Shown: positions 18,517 through 27,178 of the stretch, piece after piece | Layout of the letters: every line of letters begins with the position of its first letter | Position numbering within the stretch: the first letter of the stretch is position 1 | Assembly: GCF_000239855.1 (NCBI RefSeq) | Contig: NZ_BADT01000248.1 | Coordinates: forward strand, 1-43,217 | Length of the DNA: 43,217 bases | From: Pseudoalteromonas sp. BSi20652 | GTDB lineage: Bacteria > Pseudomonadota > Gammaproteobacteria > Enterobacterales > Alteromonadaceae | Reading direction: 5' to 3' | The notes under the pieces: generated by a model | The model's database searches: none | Told to the model about the DNA's origin: nothing | What the model saw: the letters and a program-made list of their open reading frames with translations, nothing else | Program-made: the position numbers and the translations under genes

Positions 18517-19221
18517 TTACCACGCAGTAGAAACTAATAAATAACCACGACCCCATATTGTTTTTATTTTTTCTGGATTTTGTGGATCGTCATTAAACTT
18601 TTTACGTAATGCTGAAATAAGCACATCAACGCTTCTATCAAGACCATCATATTCTCTGCCTTTAGTTGCTTTAAAAACAGCGTCACGAGACACTACTTGC
18701 CCTGCATTACTCGCTAAATAGTGAAGTAATAAGTACTCAGCACTCGAAATATTTACGTCTTGTTCGCTGAATTTTACATTTCTAGATTCGGTATTTATGC
18801 TCAATGAACCTACATTTACAACGCTTTCGTTTGCCAGTGATTTGTTTGGTTCACTGCTTTGACGCAGTGCTGTTTTAATTCTCGCTAAAAGTGCGCGAGG
18901 TCGAACCGGTTTCATTATGTAATCGCTTGCGCCAACTTCTAAGCCAATGACTTCATCCATTTCTTCATCGCGTGCAGTGAGCATTATAATAGGTGCGTTA
19001 TAAAAGCTGCGAAGCTCTCTACATACGCTAATACCATCTTGCCCTGGGAGCATAATATCAAGCAGTACGATATTGGGATTAAGAGTTTTTACCTGACTTA
19101 CAACTTCATCGCCTCTGTGGCAAACATGTGTTGAATAGCCTTGCTCAGTTAAATATTCTGCAACCCATTGAGCAAGCGATACATCGTCTTCTACAAGTAA
19201 AATAGTACCGTAGTTATCCAT
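18517..19221 (-). CDS. RstA-like OmpR-family response regulator (cassette 2)
   Basis: A 234-aa response regulator. Receiver residues D12-D13 and phosphoacceptor D55 (LLDIMLPGQDG) are present, with K in the MKP motif. The DNA-binding domain shows YDGLDRSVDVLISALRKKF and the closing IWGRGYLLVSTAW. It is clearly homologous to the regulator at 9760-10452, yet diverged, so this is not a recent duplication. The kinase gene follows after 19 bp. Confidence 0.93.
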   Translation of the reverse strand: MDNYGTILLVEDDVSLAQWVAEYLTEQGYSTHVCHRGDEVVSQVKTLNPNIVLLDIMLPGQDGISVCRELRSFYNAPIIMLTARDEEMDEVIGLEVGASDYIMKPVRPRALLARIKTALRQSSEPNKSLANESVVNVGSLSINTESRNVKFSEQDVNISSAEYLLLHYLASNAGQVVSRDAVFKATKGREYDGLDRSVDVLISALRKKFNDDPQNPEKIKTIWGRGYLLVSTAW

Positions 19222-19624
19222 AAATTATCCTTAATACATTGGTTAAAATAATCGCCAGCGACGTTTTTTGTCTATTTTGGTATACCCATTGAAGCTTGAC
19301 TTCGGCAATACTAATTATTTTAGATGTATTGCTGTCAAATAGTTCAAATGAAATACTTTGCTGTGAATCAAATGCGTAATTAAAAGTACCGCTTTGTTGC
19401 TTGAGCCAGCATTGCATAATATATTTTGAAGTCGCATCACGTAGGCAGTAATTACCAATGGCAGGTTGCTCCCATGTAAGCGAAACATCAGCATAACAAT
19501 TTCGCCCTTCGCGTAATGCAACACAGGTATCGGGGACTGCTATGAGTGCCTGTGGAGGCTCCTGAGCTTTAACAGTAAAAGTACTGTGTAAGAACAATAA
19601 CAAACAGATCCATCTAAAAGACAT
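19214..19624 (-). CDS. DUF3019 family secreted small protein (cassette 2), altered C-terminus
   Basis: A 136-aa protein with a signal peptide ending near VKA (residue 20) and the DUF3019 cysteines at 34, 43, 60 and 72, which line up with those of the paralogue in cassette 1; SGTFNY is also shared. As read it ends in a hydrophobic tail overlapping the regulator gene. Removing one A from the A6 run (T6 at 19264-19269, plus strand) instead gives NRQKRRWRLF and a stop at 19243-19245, matching the basic-aromatic end of the cassette 1 copy and leaving a 21-bp gap to the regulator. I think the corrected end is right. Its start overlaps the mipA gene by 11 bp. Confidence 0.82.
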   Translation of the reverse strand: MSFRWICLLLFLHSTFTVKAQEPPQALIAVPDTCVALREGRNCYADVSLTWEQPAIGNYCLRDATSKYIMQCWLKQQSGTFNYAFDSQQSISFELFDSNTSKIISIAEVKLQWVYQNRQKTSLAIILTNVLRIIYG

Positions 19625-20471
19625 AACGTAGGCCTACCTTGGCTTTGTGTTGATACCCTTGTGAAATAATAGGGCTGTCGTCAATTTCTTTTGAAAACCA
19701 TGTGGTAAGCCAGCCGGCTAAAAAGACCCAGTCCTGGCTCATTGGGTACTCAGCATGAAACTCAAAGATAATACTTGTACTTGCATTGCTACTGTACAAA
19801 GGACGAATGCTAGTCGCTTCATCAGCATCTATACCGAAGTAATAATTAGTGAAATCAGCAGAATAAGCACTTACGCCAACACCAGATCTAAATTCCCAGT
19901 TTTTCCATGGTAAAATGTGGCTAAAAAAGCTATTCACAACCCAACCATTGTGTGCCCCAGATACATCATGGAGGTATTCAAAAGAGAATTGTGAATTTTC
20001 AAATCGACGGGATAGCCTAAGACCAACGTCAAAGTCATAATTACGTTTTTTTATGCCTTTGAGTTCTTTTATGACACCATCGTTATAAAATCCGAGGCCT
20101 TTTTCGTCAAACCCTGCTTGAGTATTTGTGCCTAATATATCTAGACCCCAATCAAATTTATCTACGAGGCTGTAGCCTATTACAAGGCCACCGCTGAGTT
20201 GATTGTGATCAAAATCAAGGTAAAATTTATCGTAGGAAACTGCAAGGCTTAAATCAAGCTCAACGCCTTTATCGTAAGACTCAATCCCGACAAGGTAAGA
20301 ATCTTCAATATAAAAGCCTGCACCAGCACTCCAATCCCATGCAAAACCTTGGGTTGGCTCTAACGTATTATCTGCATAATAGCGGTTACTTGCCATGCTT
20401 GATGTGCTAAAAAGGCAGAAAAAAAGCAGTGTTATGCTCAGTAAAGTATGGTTAAGCAAAGCGTTTTTCAT
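19614..20471 (-). CDS. MipA/OmpV family outer membrane protein (cassette 2)
   Basis: A 285-aa exported beta-rich protein with a signal peptide ending SMAS (residue 28), MipA/OmpV strand patterns (WDWSAGAGFYIEDSYLVG, SYDKFYLDFDHNQLSGGLVIG) and a terminal Phe (KVGLRYVF) for barrel insertion. It is the paralogue of the protein at 8488-9363 but is well diverged. First gene of cassette 2, with a possible RstA-type site about 64 bp upstream. Confidence 0.87.
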   Translation of the reverse strand: MKNALLNHTLLSITLLFFCLFSTSSMASNRYYADNTLEPTQGFAWDWSAGAGFYIEDSYLVGIESYDKGVELDLSLAVSYDKFYLDFDHNQLSGGLVIGYSLVDKFDWGLDILGTNTQAGFDEKGLGFYNDGVIKELKGIKKRNYDFDVGLRLSRRFENSQFSFEYLHDVSGAHNGWVVNSFFSHILPWKNWEFRSGVGVSAYSADFTNYYFGIDADEATSIRPLYSSNASTSIIFEFHAEYPMSQDWVFLAGWLTTWFSKEIDDSPIISQGYQHKAKVGLRYVF

Positions 20472-20534
20472 CCCTAGGAGCCTAATTATTATTTTTTATT
20501 GTGCGTAGTATATTGTTAATTCATTCCTTTAATC

Positions 20535-20548
20535 TGTAAAAAAATGTA
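20535..20548 (-). promoter_or_regulatory. Candidate RstA-type box upstream of cassette 2
   Basis: The minus strand reads TACATTTTTTTACA, which differs at one position from the published E. coli RstA box TACATNTNGTTACA. It lies about 64 bp upstream of the mipA-like start. Because the region is AT-rich, chance remains possible; the best comparable site before cassette 1 is much weaker. Confidence 0.35.
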
Positions 20549-20561
20549 GTCAATACAAAAT

Positions 20562-21365
20562 TTACTGAACTTTAATTTTATCGATTAATATACTGCTTAA
20601 GTAAAATTGCATCATAGGTGTTAATGCACTAATTTCCGTTCTGCTGCATGGGCCACTAAGTTTTGTAAGGCTTGATAATTTAGAAAGCGTTTTATATTGA
20701 GGAATTTGAATATCTTTTCCAAGTCTTTCAATGCGAGCCTCATCAGTATTTTGTTGATGAACGAAAGCAACAACTTCAAGCTCATTAGTGATTTTTTGTT
20801 CTTCACTAAAGCTATAAATTAATGGCTCACGATGAAAACTTGCACTATCGATAGATGATTTAGCAAACCAAACAACATCACCTGAAGCTTTATGTGTTAA
20901 GCGCATACTAACCTGTGCAAAAATTGCGGCACACTGTTGGGTTGGGTATTGTTGAGCAACATTTGAATAAAGAGTATAAGGTGTCTCTGGTTGCTTTATT
21001 GCGTACTTGGTATCGTCTGTGAAAGTTAAGTCAAGTTGCTGAATAGTCAGTGTGTAATCACTGTTATCTTTAGTTGATACTTTTAGCTGTTTATCGTTCA
21101 GTGCTTGGCTAATTTGCGATAAAAGTTTATCGGTCACGCTCGCCTTGTCTGTAATGATTTTTACTGTTTGGTTTCTAACTACATTATGGGCTGGAAGTTG
21201 CACAGACTTAACTTTTGGAGACGAATGCTCAGTGATGTACTCAAGTTGATAAGTCTGACTTTTTAATGTTGGCTTTAATGGCATAGCCAGTGGTTCGGCT
21301 GGCTGTTTTGTAAGAGTACAACCAGTTGATAATAAGATAAAAAGTGACAAAACAAAAAAACGCAT
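20562..21365 (-). CDS. Uncharacterised lipoprotein
   Basis: A 267-aa protein with a lipoprotein signal (lipobox LSTGC, Cys at residue 16). I do not recognise the family. After a low-complexity linker there is a mixed alpha/beta region with SQISQALNDKQLKV and YTLTIQQLDLTF, reminiscent of small envelope lipoproteins that pair a helix with beta strands, and two later cysteines (QQCAAIF, GPCSRTE). It lies upstream of cassette 2 on the same strand with about 90 bp between, so could be co-transcribed, but that gap also holds a possible regulator site. Confidence 0.75.
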   Translation of the reverse strand: MRFFVLSLFILLSTGCTLTKQPAEPLAMPLKPTLKSQTYQLEYITEHSSPKVKSVQLPAHNVVRNQTVKIITDKASVTDKLLSQISQALNDKQLKVSTKDNSDYTLTIQQLDLTFTDDTKYAIKQPETPYTLYSNVAQQYPTQQCAAIFAQVSMRLTHKASGDVVWFAKSSIDSASFHREPLIYSFSEEQKITNELEVVAFVHQQNTDEARIERLGKDIQIPQYKTLSKLSSLTKLSGPCSRTEISALTPMMQFYLSSILIDKIKVQ

Positions 21366-21477
21366 AAGTACTAAACACTCACTAAAAAATAAATAATTTT
21401 CATATTGTACGTTAGTCCAAACAAAACTTCATGATATTATCTACGCAGATGCAATTTAAAAGATAAAGTTTATAAAA

Positions 21478-22631
21478 ATGAAGTACCTCAATTCTTTATT
21501 GTATTGCCTCTGTGCTTTGTGTTTGCTGTTTAGCTCTGTGGGTTTTGCAGCAAAAGCGGATCCTGATTGGGATGCATTTGTAAAAAAGTATGGTCGTTAC
21601 GCCGATAAAAAACTAAAGAGTAAGGGTATACCAGGTGCTGCGCTTTCTATAGTAAGTAAAAATAACGTAGATTATATTCACACTATGGGTGTAACTAGTG
21701 CACGAAATGGACAAAAAATTAATAAACACACTCGGTTTAGACTCGCGTCTGTTTCTAAAACATTTGCAGGTTCATTATCAGTTAAATTGGCGAATGACGG
21801 GCTACTGGATTTAGACAGAGCTGTTAGCGATTATATAACTGATTTTAAAGGGACTGTTTATCAAGATGATCTAAAGGTGTTTCATCTATTAAGCCATTCG
21901 AGTGGGTTAGTTCCCAATGCGTACGACAATTTAATTGAATCTCGTATGGATTACCCAAGTATTGTTGAGAAATTACTTGGCGTTGAGCCTATTTGTAAAC
22001 CAGGCAAGTGTTACGGCTATCAAAACGTAATGTTTAGTCTTATAGGCGATGTGATACTACAAAGCACCTATAAAAGTTACGAACAGTGGTTACAAGAAGC
22101 TATTTTTGAACCTTTAAAGATGAGTGATGCAAGCCTAGGTTTTGAAGCAATGGTACATAATAAAAATTATGCATTACCTCATGTGCGGAGTAAAAAACGC
22201 TGGTATAGCGCAAAGCTTAAAAAAAATTATTATAAAGTGGGGCCCGCAGCTGGTGTAAATGCGAGCGCAAGTGATATGGCTATTTGGTTAAGAGCGCAGC
22301 TAGGGCAATATCCTGATGTTTTATCATTAGATATACTCGCAAAACAAACACGTCCTTATACGCATACAAAAAAGAAATGTATCGGCGAGTATGGAAAAAA
22401 CACCTTAATGAAGCTTATTACGGACTAGGTTGGCGCGTTTATAACTACGCAGATGAAACACTTTACTATCATAGTGGCTGGGTGCAAGGATATAGAAGTG
22501 ATGTAGTTGTATTTCCACATTTAAACACCGGTTTTAGTTTAATTGTGAACGCTGAAACAGGCGTAATAAATGAACTCACGACAGAATTTATCGACCGGCT
22601 ATTAGCCTATAAACGAGGTGAGAAAATATGA
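21478..22631 (+). pseudogene. Exported serine hydrolase (beta-lactamase/class C-like), one frameshift
   Basis: A penicillin-binding-protein-like hydrolase with a signal peptide ending near GFA. The catalytic SxxK is S91-V-S-K94, and the second motif is Y181-Q-N183 in GYQNVMFSL. Frame is lost in an A6 run at 22368-22373; seven A would continue THTKKEMYRRVWKKHLNEAY into YYGLGWRVY and the third motif HSGWVQGYRS, ending at 22631. The corrected protein is about 384 aa, normal for this family. Substrates of such proteins range from peptidoglycan peptides to esters, so none is assigned. Its stop overlaps the next gene's ATG. Sequence error is the likeliest cause of the break. Confidence 0.88.
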
Positions 22632-23128
22632 ATAAAAAAATATTGATAATCAGCTTTTTAATCATCTCATTTAATTGTAGTTTGGCATTTGCAGTACCTG
22701 ATGAGATATATTTATTTCGTCATAGTGAAAAGCTAACGGGTAAAAACCCTGAACTCTCCGAGGCAGGAAAGGCACGCGCTAATAATTTAGTTACTTTGTT
22801 TAAAGAATACCGAAATATACATATTTTCAGCAGTAACTATAAGCGTACGTTACAAACAGCGGCCCCTCTGCAGGCTCATTTTAGTACAGATATAAATATA
22901 TACAATGCCAGTCAACTTTTTGATTTGAAAATCAAATTGCTAAAATTAAACGGCGTGGTGGTTGTTATAGGGCATAGCAATACAACACCAGCACTGGCCG
23001 AACTACTTTTAAATGAAAAAGTGCCGGCTATGAGTGAGATACAATTTACTCAATACTTTAGGTTGAACAAGAAGCCGAATGGTAATGACACTGAATATGA
23101 TGTGACGCATCATAAAATGAGTTTTTAA
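22628..23128 (+). CDS. Exported histidine phosphatase family protein
   Basis: A 166-aa protein with a signal peptide ending AFA (residue 22), so periplasmic. The phosphatase motif appears as LFRHSEK with R31 and the phospho-acceptor H32, followed by LSEAGKARANNL and later VVVIGHSNTTPALAELL with the second His. Such small exported members resemble SixA-type or phosphoglycerate mutase-like enzymes; the substrate is unknown. It is translationally coupled to the serine hydrolase through an ATGA overlap, implying a shared role. Confidence 0.88.
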   Translation: MNKKILIISFLIISFNCSLAFAVPDEIYLFRHSEKLTGKNPELSEAGKARANNLVTLFKEYRNIHIFSSNYKRTLQTAAPLQAHFSTDINIYNASQLFDLKIKLLKLNGVVVVIGHSNTTPALAELLLNEKVPAMSEIQFTQYFRLNKKPNGNDTEYDVTHHKMSF

Positions 23129-23149
23129 ATTAAAACCGCTAAATAATAA

Positions 23150-23173
23150 AAAACCAGCATTAAGCTGGTTTTA
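23150..23173. terminator. Bidirectional terminator between convergent genes
   Basis: 9-bp stem AAAACCAGC / GCTGGTTTT with a 5-nt ATTAA loop, between the phosphatase gene and yhbY. Confidence 0.8.
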
Positions 23174-23203
23174 TATTTGGCTAACTAAATTACAAAAAAT
23201 AGC

Positions 23204-23500
23204 TTAGTTACGCGGTAAGTGTATTTTTTTCTCAACACTTTGACGGTAAAGCACGATAGTGTGACCAATTGTTTGTAGCTTAGTTGCACCCGTTTCACGA
23301 ACGATTGCTTCAAAAATAAGTGCTTTTGTTTCACGATCATCAGTTGGAACTTTAACTTTGATTAATTCGTGAATTTCTAATGCACTTTGAATTTCAACTA
23401 CTACGCCTTCGGTTAAACCGTTAGAACCTAGTAAAACTACAGGCTTGAGGCTATGTGCCTGACCTTTTAAAAACTGCTTTTGTTTGTTTGATAATGTCAT
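23204..23500 (-). CDS. yhbY: Ribosome-assembly RNA-binding protein YhbY
   Basis: A 98-aa CRS1/YhbY (CRM) domain protein that associates with pre-50S particles. Seen are LSNKQKQFLKGQAHSLKPVV at the start, the GxxG-containing loop LLGSNGLTEGVV and the terminal LYRQSVEKKIHLPR. It is divergent from rlmE as in E. coli, with 88 bp between them. Confidence 0.95.
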   Translation of the reverse strand: MTLSNKQKQFLKGQAHSLKPVVLLGSNGLTEGVVVEIQSALEIHELIKVKVPTDDRETKALIFEAIVRETGATKLQTIGHTIVLYRQSVEKKIHLPRN

Positions 23501-23588
23501 GTTTATACAAATTTTGCTGAATATGGCTTGAATTAAGGGTATTCTAACGCCATCTAGAGAATATTACTAATTAGTTGCGTGTTAATTT

Positions 23589-24218
23589 ATGACAAATAAA
23601 AAACAGTCAGCCAGTTCACAGCGATGGCTGAAAGAACATTTTGATGATAAATATGTTCAAGAAGCGCAAAAAAAAGGCTGGCGTTCCCGAGCGGTTTTTA
23701 AATTAGATGAAGTACAAAATAGAGATAAGTTACTTCGTCCTAGTATGACCGTTGTTGACCTAGGGGCAGCGCCAGGGAGTTGGTCACAATATTTGGTTGA
23801 AAAAGTAGGTGACAAAGGCCAAGTAATTGCATGTGATATATTACCTATGGACTCCCTTGCAGGTGTTGACTTTTTACAAGGAGACTTTCGTGAAGAGGCT
23901 GTATTAAATGCGTTACTAAAACGTATTGATGGTAAAAATGTTGATGTGGTACTCTCTGATATGGCACCAAATATGAGTGGCAATAACTCAGTAGATCAAG
24001 CGGGCAGCATGTATTTGGTAGAACTTGCGCTAGATATGTGTAGTCAAGTACTAAAGAAAAATGGCGCATTTATAGTTAAAGTTTTCCAAGGAGAAGGCTT
24101 TGATCAATACTTGCAAGATGTACGTAATAGTTTTAAAGCAGTGAAAATACGCAAACCTGATGCCTCACGTGCCCGTTCTCGGGAAGTATATATAGTAGCG
24201 ACCGGATACAAACTATAG
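23589..24218 (+). CDS. rlmE: 23S rRNA (uridine-2'-O) methyltransferase
   Basis: RlmE (RrmJ/FtsJ) methylates U2552 in the 23S rRNA A-loop using S-adenosylmethionine. The 209-aa sequence shows [11 protein letters not shown] with the first catalytic Lys, the SAM motif [26 protein letters not shown] with the catalytic Asp, [15 protein letters not shown] with the second Lys and [11 protein letters not shown] with the Glu. ftsH follows after 57 bp, the standard rlmE-ftsH pair. Confidence 0.97.
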   Translation: MTNKKQSASSQRWLKEHFDDKYVQEAQKKGWRSRAVFKLDEVQNRDKLLRPSMTVVDLGAAPGSWSQYLVEKVGDKGQVIACDILPMDSLAGVDFLQGDFREEAVLNALLKRIDGKNVDVVLSDMAPNMSGNNSVDQAGSMYLVELALDMCSQVLKKNGAFIVKVFQGEGFDQYLQDVRNSFKAVKIRKPDASRARSREVYIVATGYKL

Positions 24219-24275
24219 TACAGTTGCTTGGCGTTTAGTTGAATTTAAATTAATTGGATACAAGAGGTTAACCCC

Positions 24276-26228
24276 TTGAGCGATATGGCGAAAAATTTAA
24301 TACTATGGCTTGTGATAGCAGTTGTACTGATGTCAGTCTTTCAGAGCTTTAATGGAGGCGAGAAAGTTGATCGTCAAACAAACTACGATCAATTTGTTAA
24401 AGATGTCCGCAGTGGCTCAATACAAGAAGTGGCAATAGAGAGCACCAGTGGAACAATCACAGGTACTAAAAATAATGGTGAGCGCTTTCAAACCATTATT
24501 CCAACTTACGACAAAGACATTTTAAATGACTTACTTAAAAATGATGTAAATGTGAAAGGTGTAAGGCCTGAAGAACAATCATTCTTAGCAAGTATATTTA
24601 TTTCTTGGTTCCCGATGATACTGCTTATAGGTGTATGGATATTCTTCATGCGTCAAATGCAAGGCGGTGGCGGCAAAGGCGCTATGTCATTTGGTAAGAG
24701 TAAAGCGCGCTTGATGAGCGAAGATCAAATTAAAACAACGTTTGCTGATGTTGCAGGTTGTGATGAAGCGAAAGAAGATGTTACCGAGCTGGTAGATTTC
24801 TTACGAGATCCTTCAAAATTTCAAAAGCTTGGCGGTAGTATTCCTAAAGGTGTACTCATGGTTGGCCCTCCAGGTACCGGTAAAACGTTACTTGCAAAGG
24901 CTGTTGCTGGTGAAGCTAAAGTCCCATTTTTTACAATTTCTGGTTCAGACTTTGTTGAAATGTTTGTTGGTGTTGGTGCATCACGTGTACGTGACATGTT
25001 CGAACAAGCTAAAAAAGCAGCACCTTGTATTATCTTTATAGATGAGATTGATGCTGTAGGTCGTAAGCGTGGCGCAGGAATGGGCGGTGGTAACGACGAG
25101 CGCGAACAAACACTTAACCAAATGTTAGTAGAGATGGATGGCTTTGGTGGTAACGAGGGTATTATCGTTATTGCTGCAACAAACCGCCCAGATGTATTGG
25201 ACCCTGCACTTCTTCGTCCAGGTCGTTTTGACCGTCAAGTTGAAGTCGGTTTACCAGACATTCGTGGTCGTGAGCAAATACTTAAAGTACATATGCGTAA
25301 AGTGCCATTAGGCGATAACGTAGAAGCGGCTTTAATTGCTCGTGGTACACCTGGTTTTTCAGGTGCTGATTTAGCTAACTTGGTAAACGAAGCAGCCCTT
25401 TATGCTGCTCGTGGAAATAAACGAGTTGTCAGCATGGCTGAGTTTGATGCCGCTAAAGATAAAATTATGATGGGCGCAGAGCGCAAGACCATGGTAATGA
25501 GCGAGCAAGAAAAAGCAATGACAGCTTATCACGAAGCTGGTCATGCGATTGTAGGTCGTATGGTACCAGAGCATGATCCTGTTTATAAAGTATCTATTAT
25601 TCCACGTGGCCGCGCGCTGGGTGTAACAATGTACTTACCTGAACAAGACCGTGTTAGTCATTCAAAAGAGCTTTTAGAGTCGATGATTTCTAGTCTTTAT
25701 GGTGGCCGTATTGCTGAAGCGCTTATTTACGGTGCAGATAAGGTAACAACGGGTGCGAGTAATGACATTGAGCGAGCTACGGATATTGCTCGTAAAATGG
25801 TTACCCATTGGGGCTTGAGTGAAAAACTAGGTCCGTTATTATACGCTGAAGATCAGAACGAAATGTATATGGGCGGTGGTTCAAGCCGTGCATCTAGCAT
25901 GTCAGACGATACAGCAAAAGTAATAGATGCTGAGGTTCGATTGCTTTCAGATCGCAACTATCAACGAGCAGAAGAGATATTAAAAGAAAATATAGATATC
26001 CTTCATTCAATGAAAGATGCGCTAATGAAGTACGAAACCATCGATGCTAAACAGATTGATGATTTAATGGCACGCCAACCAGTGCGTGAGCCGCGTGATG
26101 CACATGATCGTCATGAAGCAAAACCGGTAAAAGCGGAAGCATCTCAAGAACCAGTTGTTGATGAAAGTTCAAAAACTGATGATTCATCAAAAAAAGATGA
26201 AACAAACCTTGATGACAAAGCTGAATAA
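24276..26228 (+). CDS. ftsH: ATP-dependent zinc metalloprotease FtsH
   Basis: Membrane-anchored AAA+ protease that degrades unneeded or damaged membrane proteins and regulators such as LpxC. The 650-aa protein has two N-terminal helices (about residues 7-25 and 107-128) around a periplasmic domain, Walker A GPPGTGKT at 197-204, Walker B IIFIDEID, the second region of homology [19 protein letters not shown] and the zinc site HEAGH with H419, E420 and H423. The TTG at 24276 is preferred because AAGAGG lies 8 bases before it; ATG 24285 would be 17 away. The tail is rich in D, E, K and S. It has its own terminator, though folP follows closely. Confidence 0.97.
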   Translation: MSDMAKNLILWLVIAVVLMSVFQSFNGGEKVDRQTNYDQFVKDVRSGSIQEVAIESTSGTITGTKNNGERFQTIIPTYDKDILNDLLKNDVNVKGVRPEEQSFLASIFISWFPMILLIGVWIFFMRQMQGGGGKGAMSFGKSKARLMSEDQIKTTFADVAGCDEAKEDVTELVDFLRDPSKFQKLGGSIPKGVLMVGPPGTGKTLLAKAVAGEAKVPFFTISGSDFVEMFVGVGASRVRDMFEQAKKAAPCIIFIDEIDAVGRKRGAGMGGGNDEREQTLNQMLVEMDGFGGNEGIIVIAATNRPDVLDPALLRPGRFDRQVEVGLPDIRGREQILKVHMRKVPLGDNVEAALIARGTPGFSGADLANLVNEAALYAARGNKRVVSMAEFDAAKDKIMMGAERKTMVMSEQEKAMTAYHEAGHAIVGRMVPEHDPVYKVSIIPRGRALGVTMYLPEQDRVSHSKELLESMISSLYGGRIAEALIYGADKVTTGASNDIERATDIARKMVTHWGLSEKLGPLLYAEDQNEMYMGGGSSRASSMSDDTAKVIDAEVRLLSDRNYQRAEEILKENIDILHSMKDALMKYETIDAKQIDDLMARQPVREPRDAHDRHEAKPVKAEASQEPVVDESSKTDDSSKKDETNLDDKAE

Positions 26229-26246
26229 TCGTTAAAATAGAAAACG

Positions 26247-26272
26247 AAAGCCCCGAAATTCGGGGCTTTTTT
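26247..26272 (+). terminator. ftsH terminator
   Basis: Stem AAAGCCCCGAA / TTCGGGGCTTT followed by a T tract, 18 nt past the ftsH stop. folP starts 60 bp later, so folP expression needs read-through or its own promoter. Confidence 0.85.
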
Positions 26273-26332
26273 GTATCCGCTATTAATACTGGTTCTGTTC
26301 TATTGGTATTAGAAAAAGAATAAAGGTTAGTA

Positions 26333-27178
26333 ATGACTACTATATTAAAGCTTCCGAGAGGCCGCGCGCTTAATTTTGAAAAGCCCGTTATAATGGGAAT
26401 CTTAAATGTAACGCCGGATTCATTTTCTGATGGAGGGCAGTTTTTAGATCCTGCAGTTGCACTAAAGCGCGCAATGCAATTATTACAAGATGGCGCGCAA
26501 ATTATAGATATAGGGGGGGAATCTACCCGCCCAGGTGCACCTGATGTTAGCTTAAATGACGAACTGGCCCGAGTAATTCCCGCTATTAAAGCAATACGAG
26601 AGCACAGTGATTGCGCTATTTCAGTCGATACCAGCAAAGCGCAGGTAATGGATCAAGCAATACTTGCGGGTGCAGATATAGTCAATGATGTAAGAGCTTT
26701 GCAAGAACCAGATGCCTTAGAAACTGTTGCGCAGTACGAAGACGTAGCAATTTGTTTGATGCATATGCAAGGGCAACCTCGTAGCATGCAATTTGCACCT
26801 CATTACGATAATTTGTTTGCAGATATAAATATATTTTTTAGTGAGCGCATTAAAGCGTGTGAACGCGCAGGGATTAAGTTTGAACGGCTTATTTTAGACC
26901 CTGGTTTTGGATTTGGAAAAACACTTAGCCATAACTATCAAATATTGGCTAAGTTTGATCACTTTAATAAATTAGGTTTGCCGTTATTGGCCGGTTTATC
27001 TCGTAAATCGATGATAGGTAATTTATTAAACAGAGAAACAAGTGACCGGTTAGCTGGCAGCTTAGCAGGTGCGTTAATCGCAGTGCAAAACGGCGCAAAA
27101 ATTATTCGTGTACACGATGTAAAAGAAACAGCAGATGTACTTAATGTACTGCAAGCCTGCGAACAAGGGGTTTTATAA
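26333..27178 (+). CDS. folP: Dihydropteroate synthase
   Basis: FolP condenses dihydropterin pyrophosphate with p-aminobenzoate in folate synthesis and is the sulfonamide target. The 281-aa TIM barrel shows the family motifs MGILNVTPDSFSDGG near residue 21, IIDIGGESTRPGA near 57, SVDTSKAQVMDQA, ILDPGFGFGKTLSHN and LAGLSRKSMIG. It ends directly before glmM with no gap, so they are one transcription unit. Confidence 0.97.
   Translation: MTTILKLPRGRALNFEKPVIMGILNVTPDSFSDGGQFLDPAVALKRAMQLLQDGAQIIDIGGESTRPGAPDVSLNDELARVIPAIKAIREHSDCAISVDTSKAQVMDQAILAGADIVNDVRALQEPDALETVAQYEDVAICLMHMQGQPRSMQFAPHYDNLFADINIFFSERIKACERAGIKFERLILDPGFGFGKTLSHNYQILAKFDHFNKLGLPLLAGLSRKSMIGNLLNRETSDRLAGSLAGALIAVQNGAKIIRVHDVKETADVLNVLQACEQGVL

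Noticed and set aside
26047-26637. 196-aa minus-strand frame over the ftsH end and folP start
   Set aside because: It crosses the ftsH terminator and overlaps two conserved genes in full; no recognisable protein.
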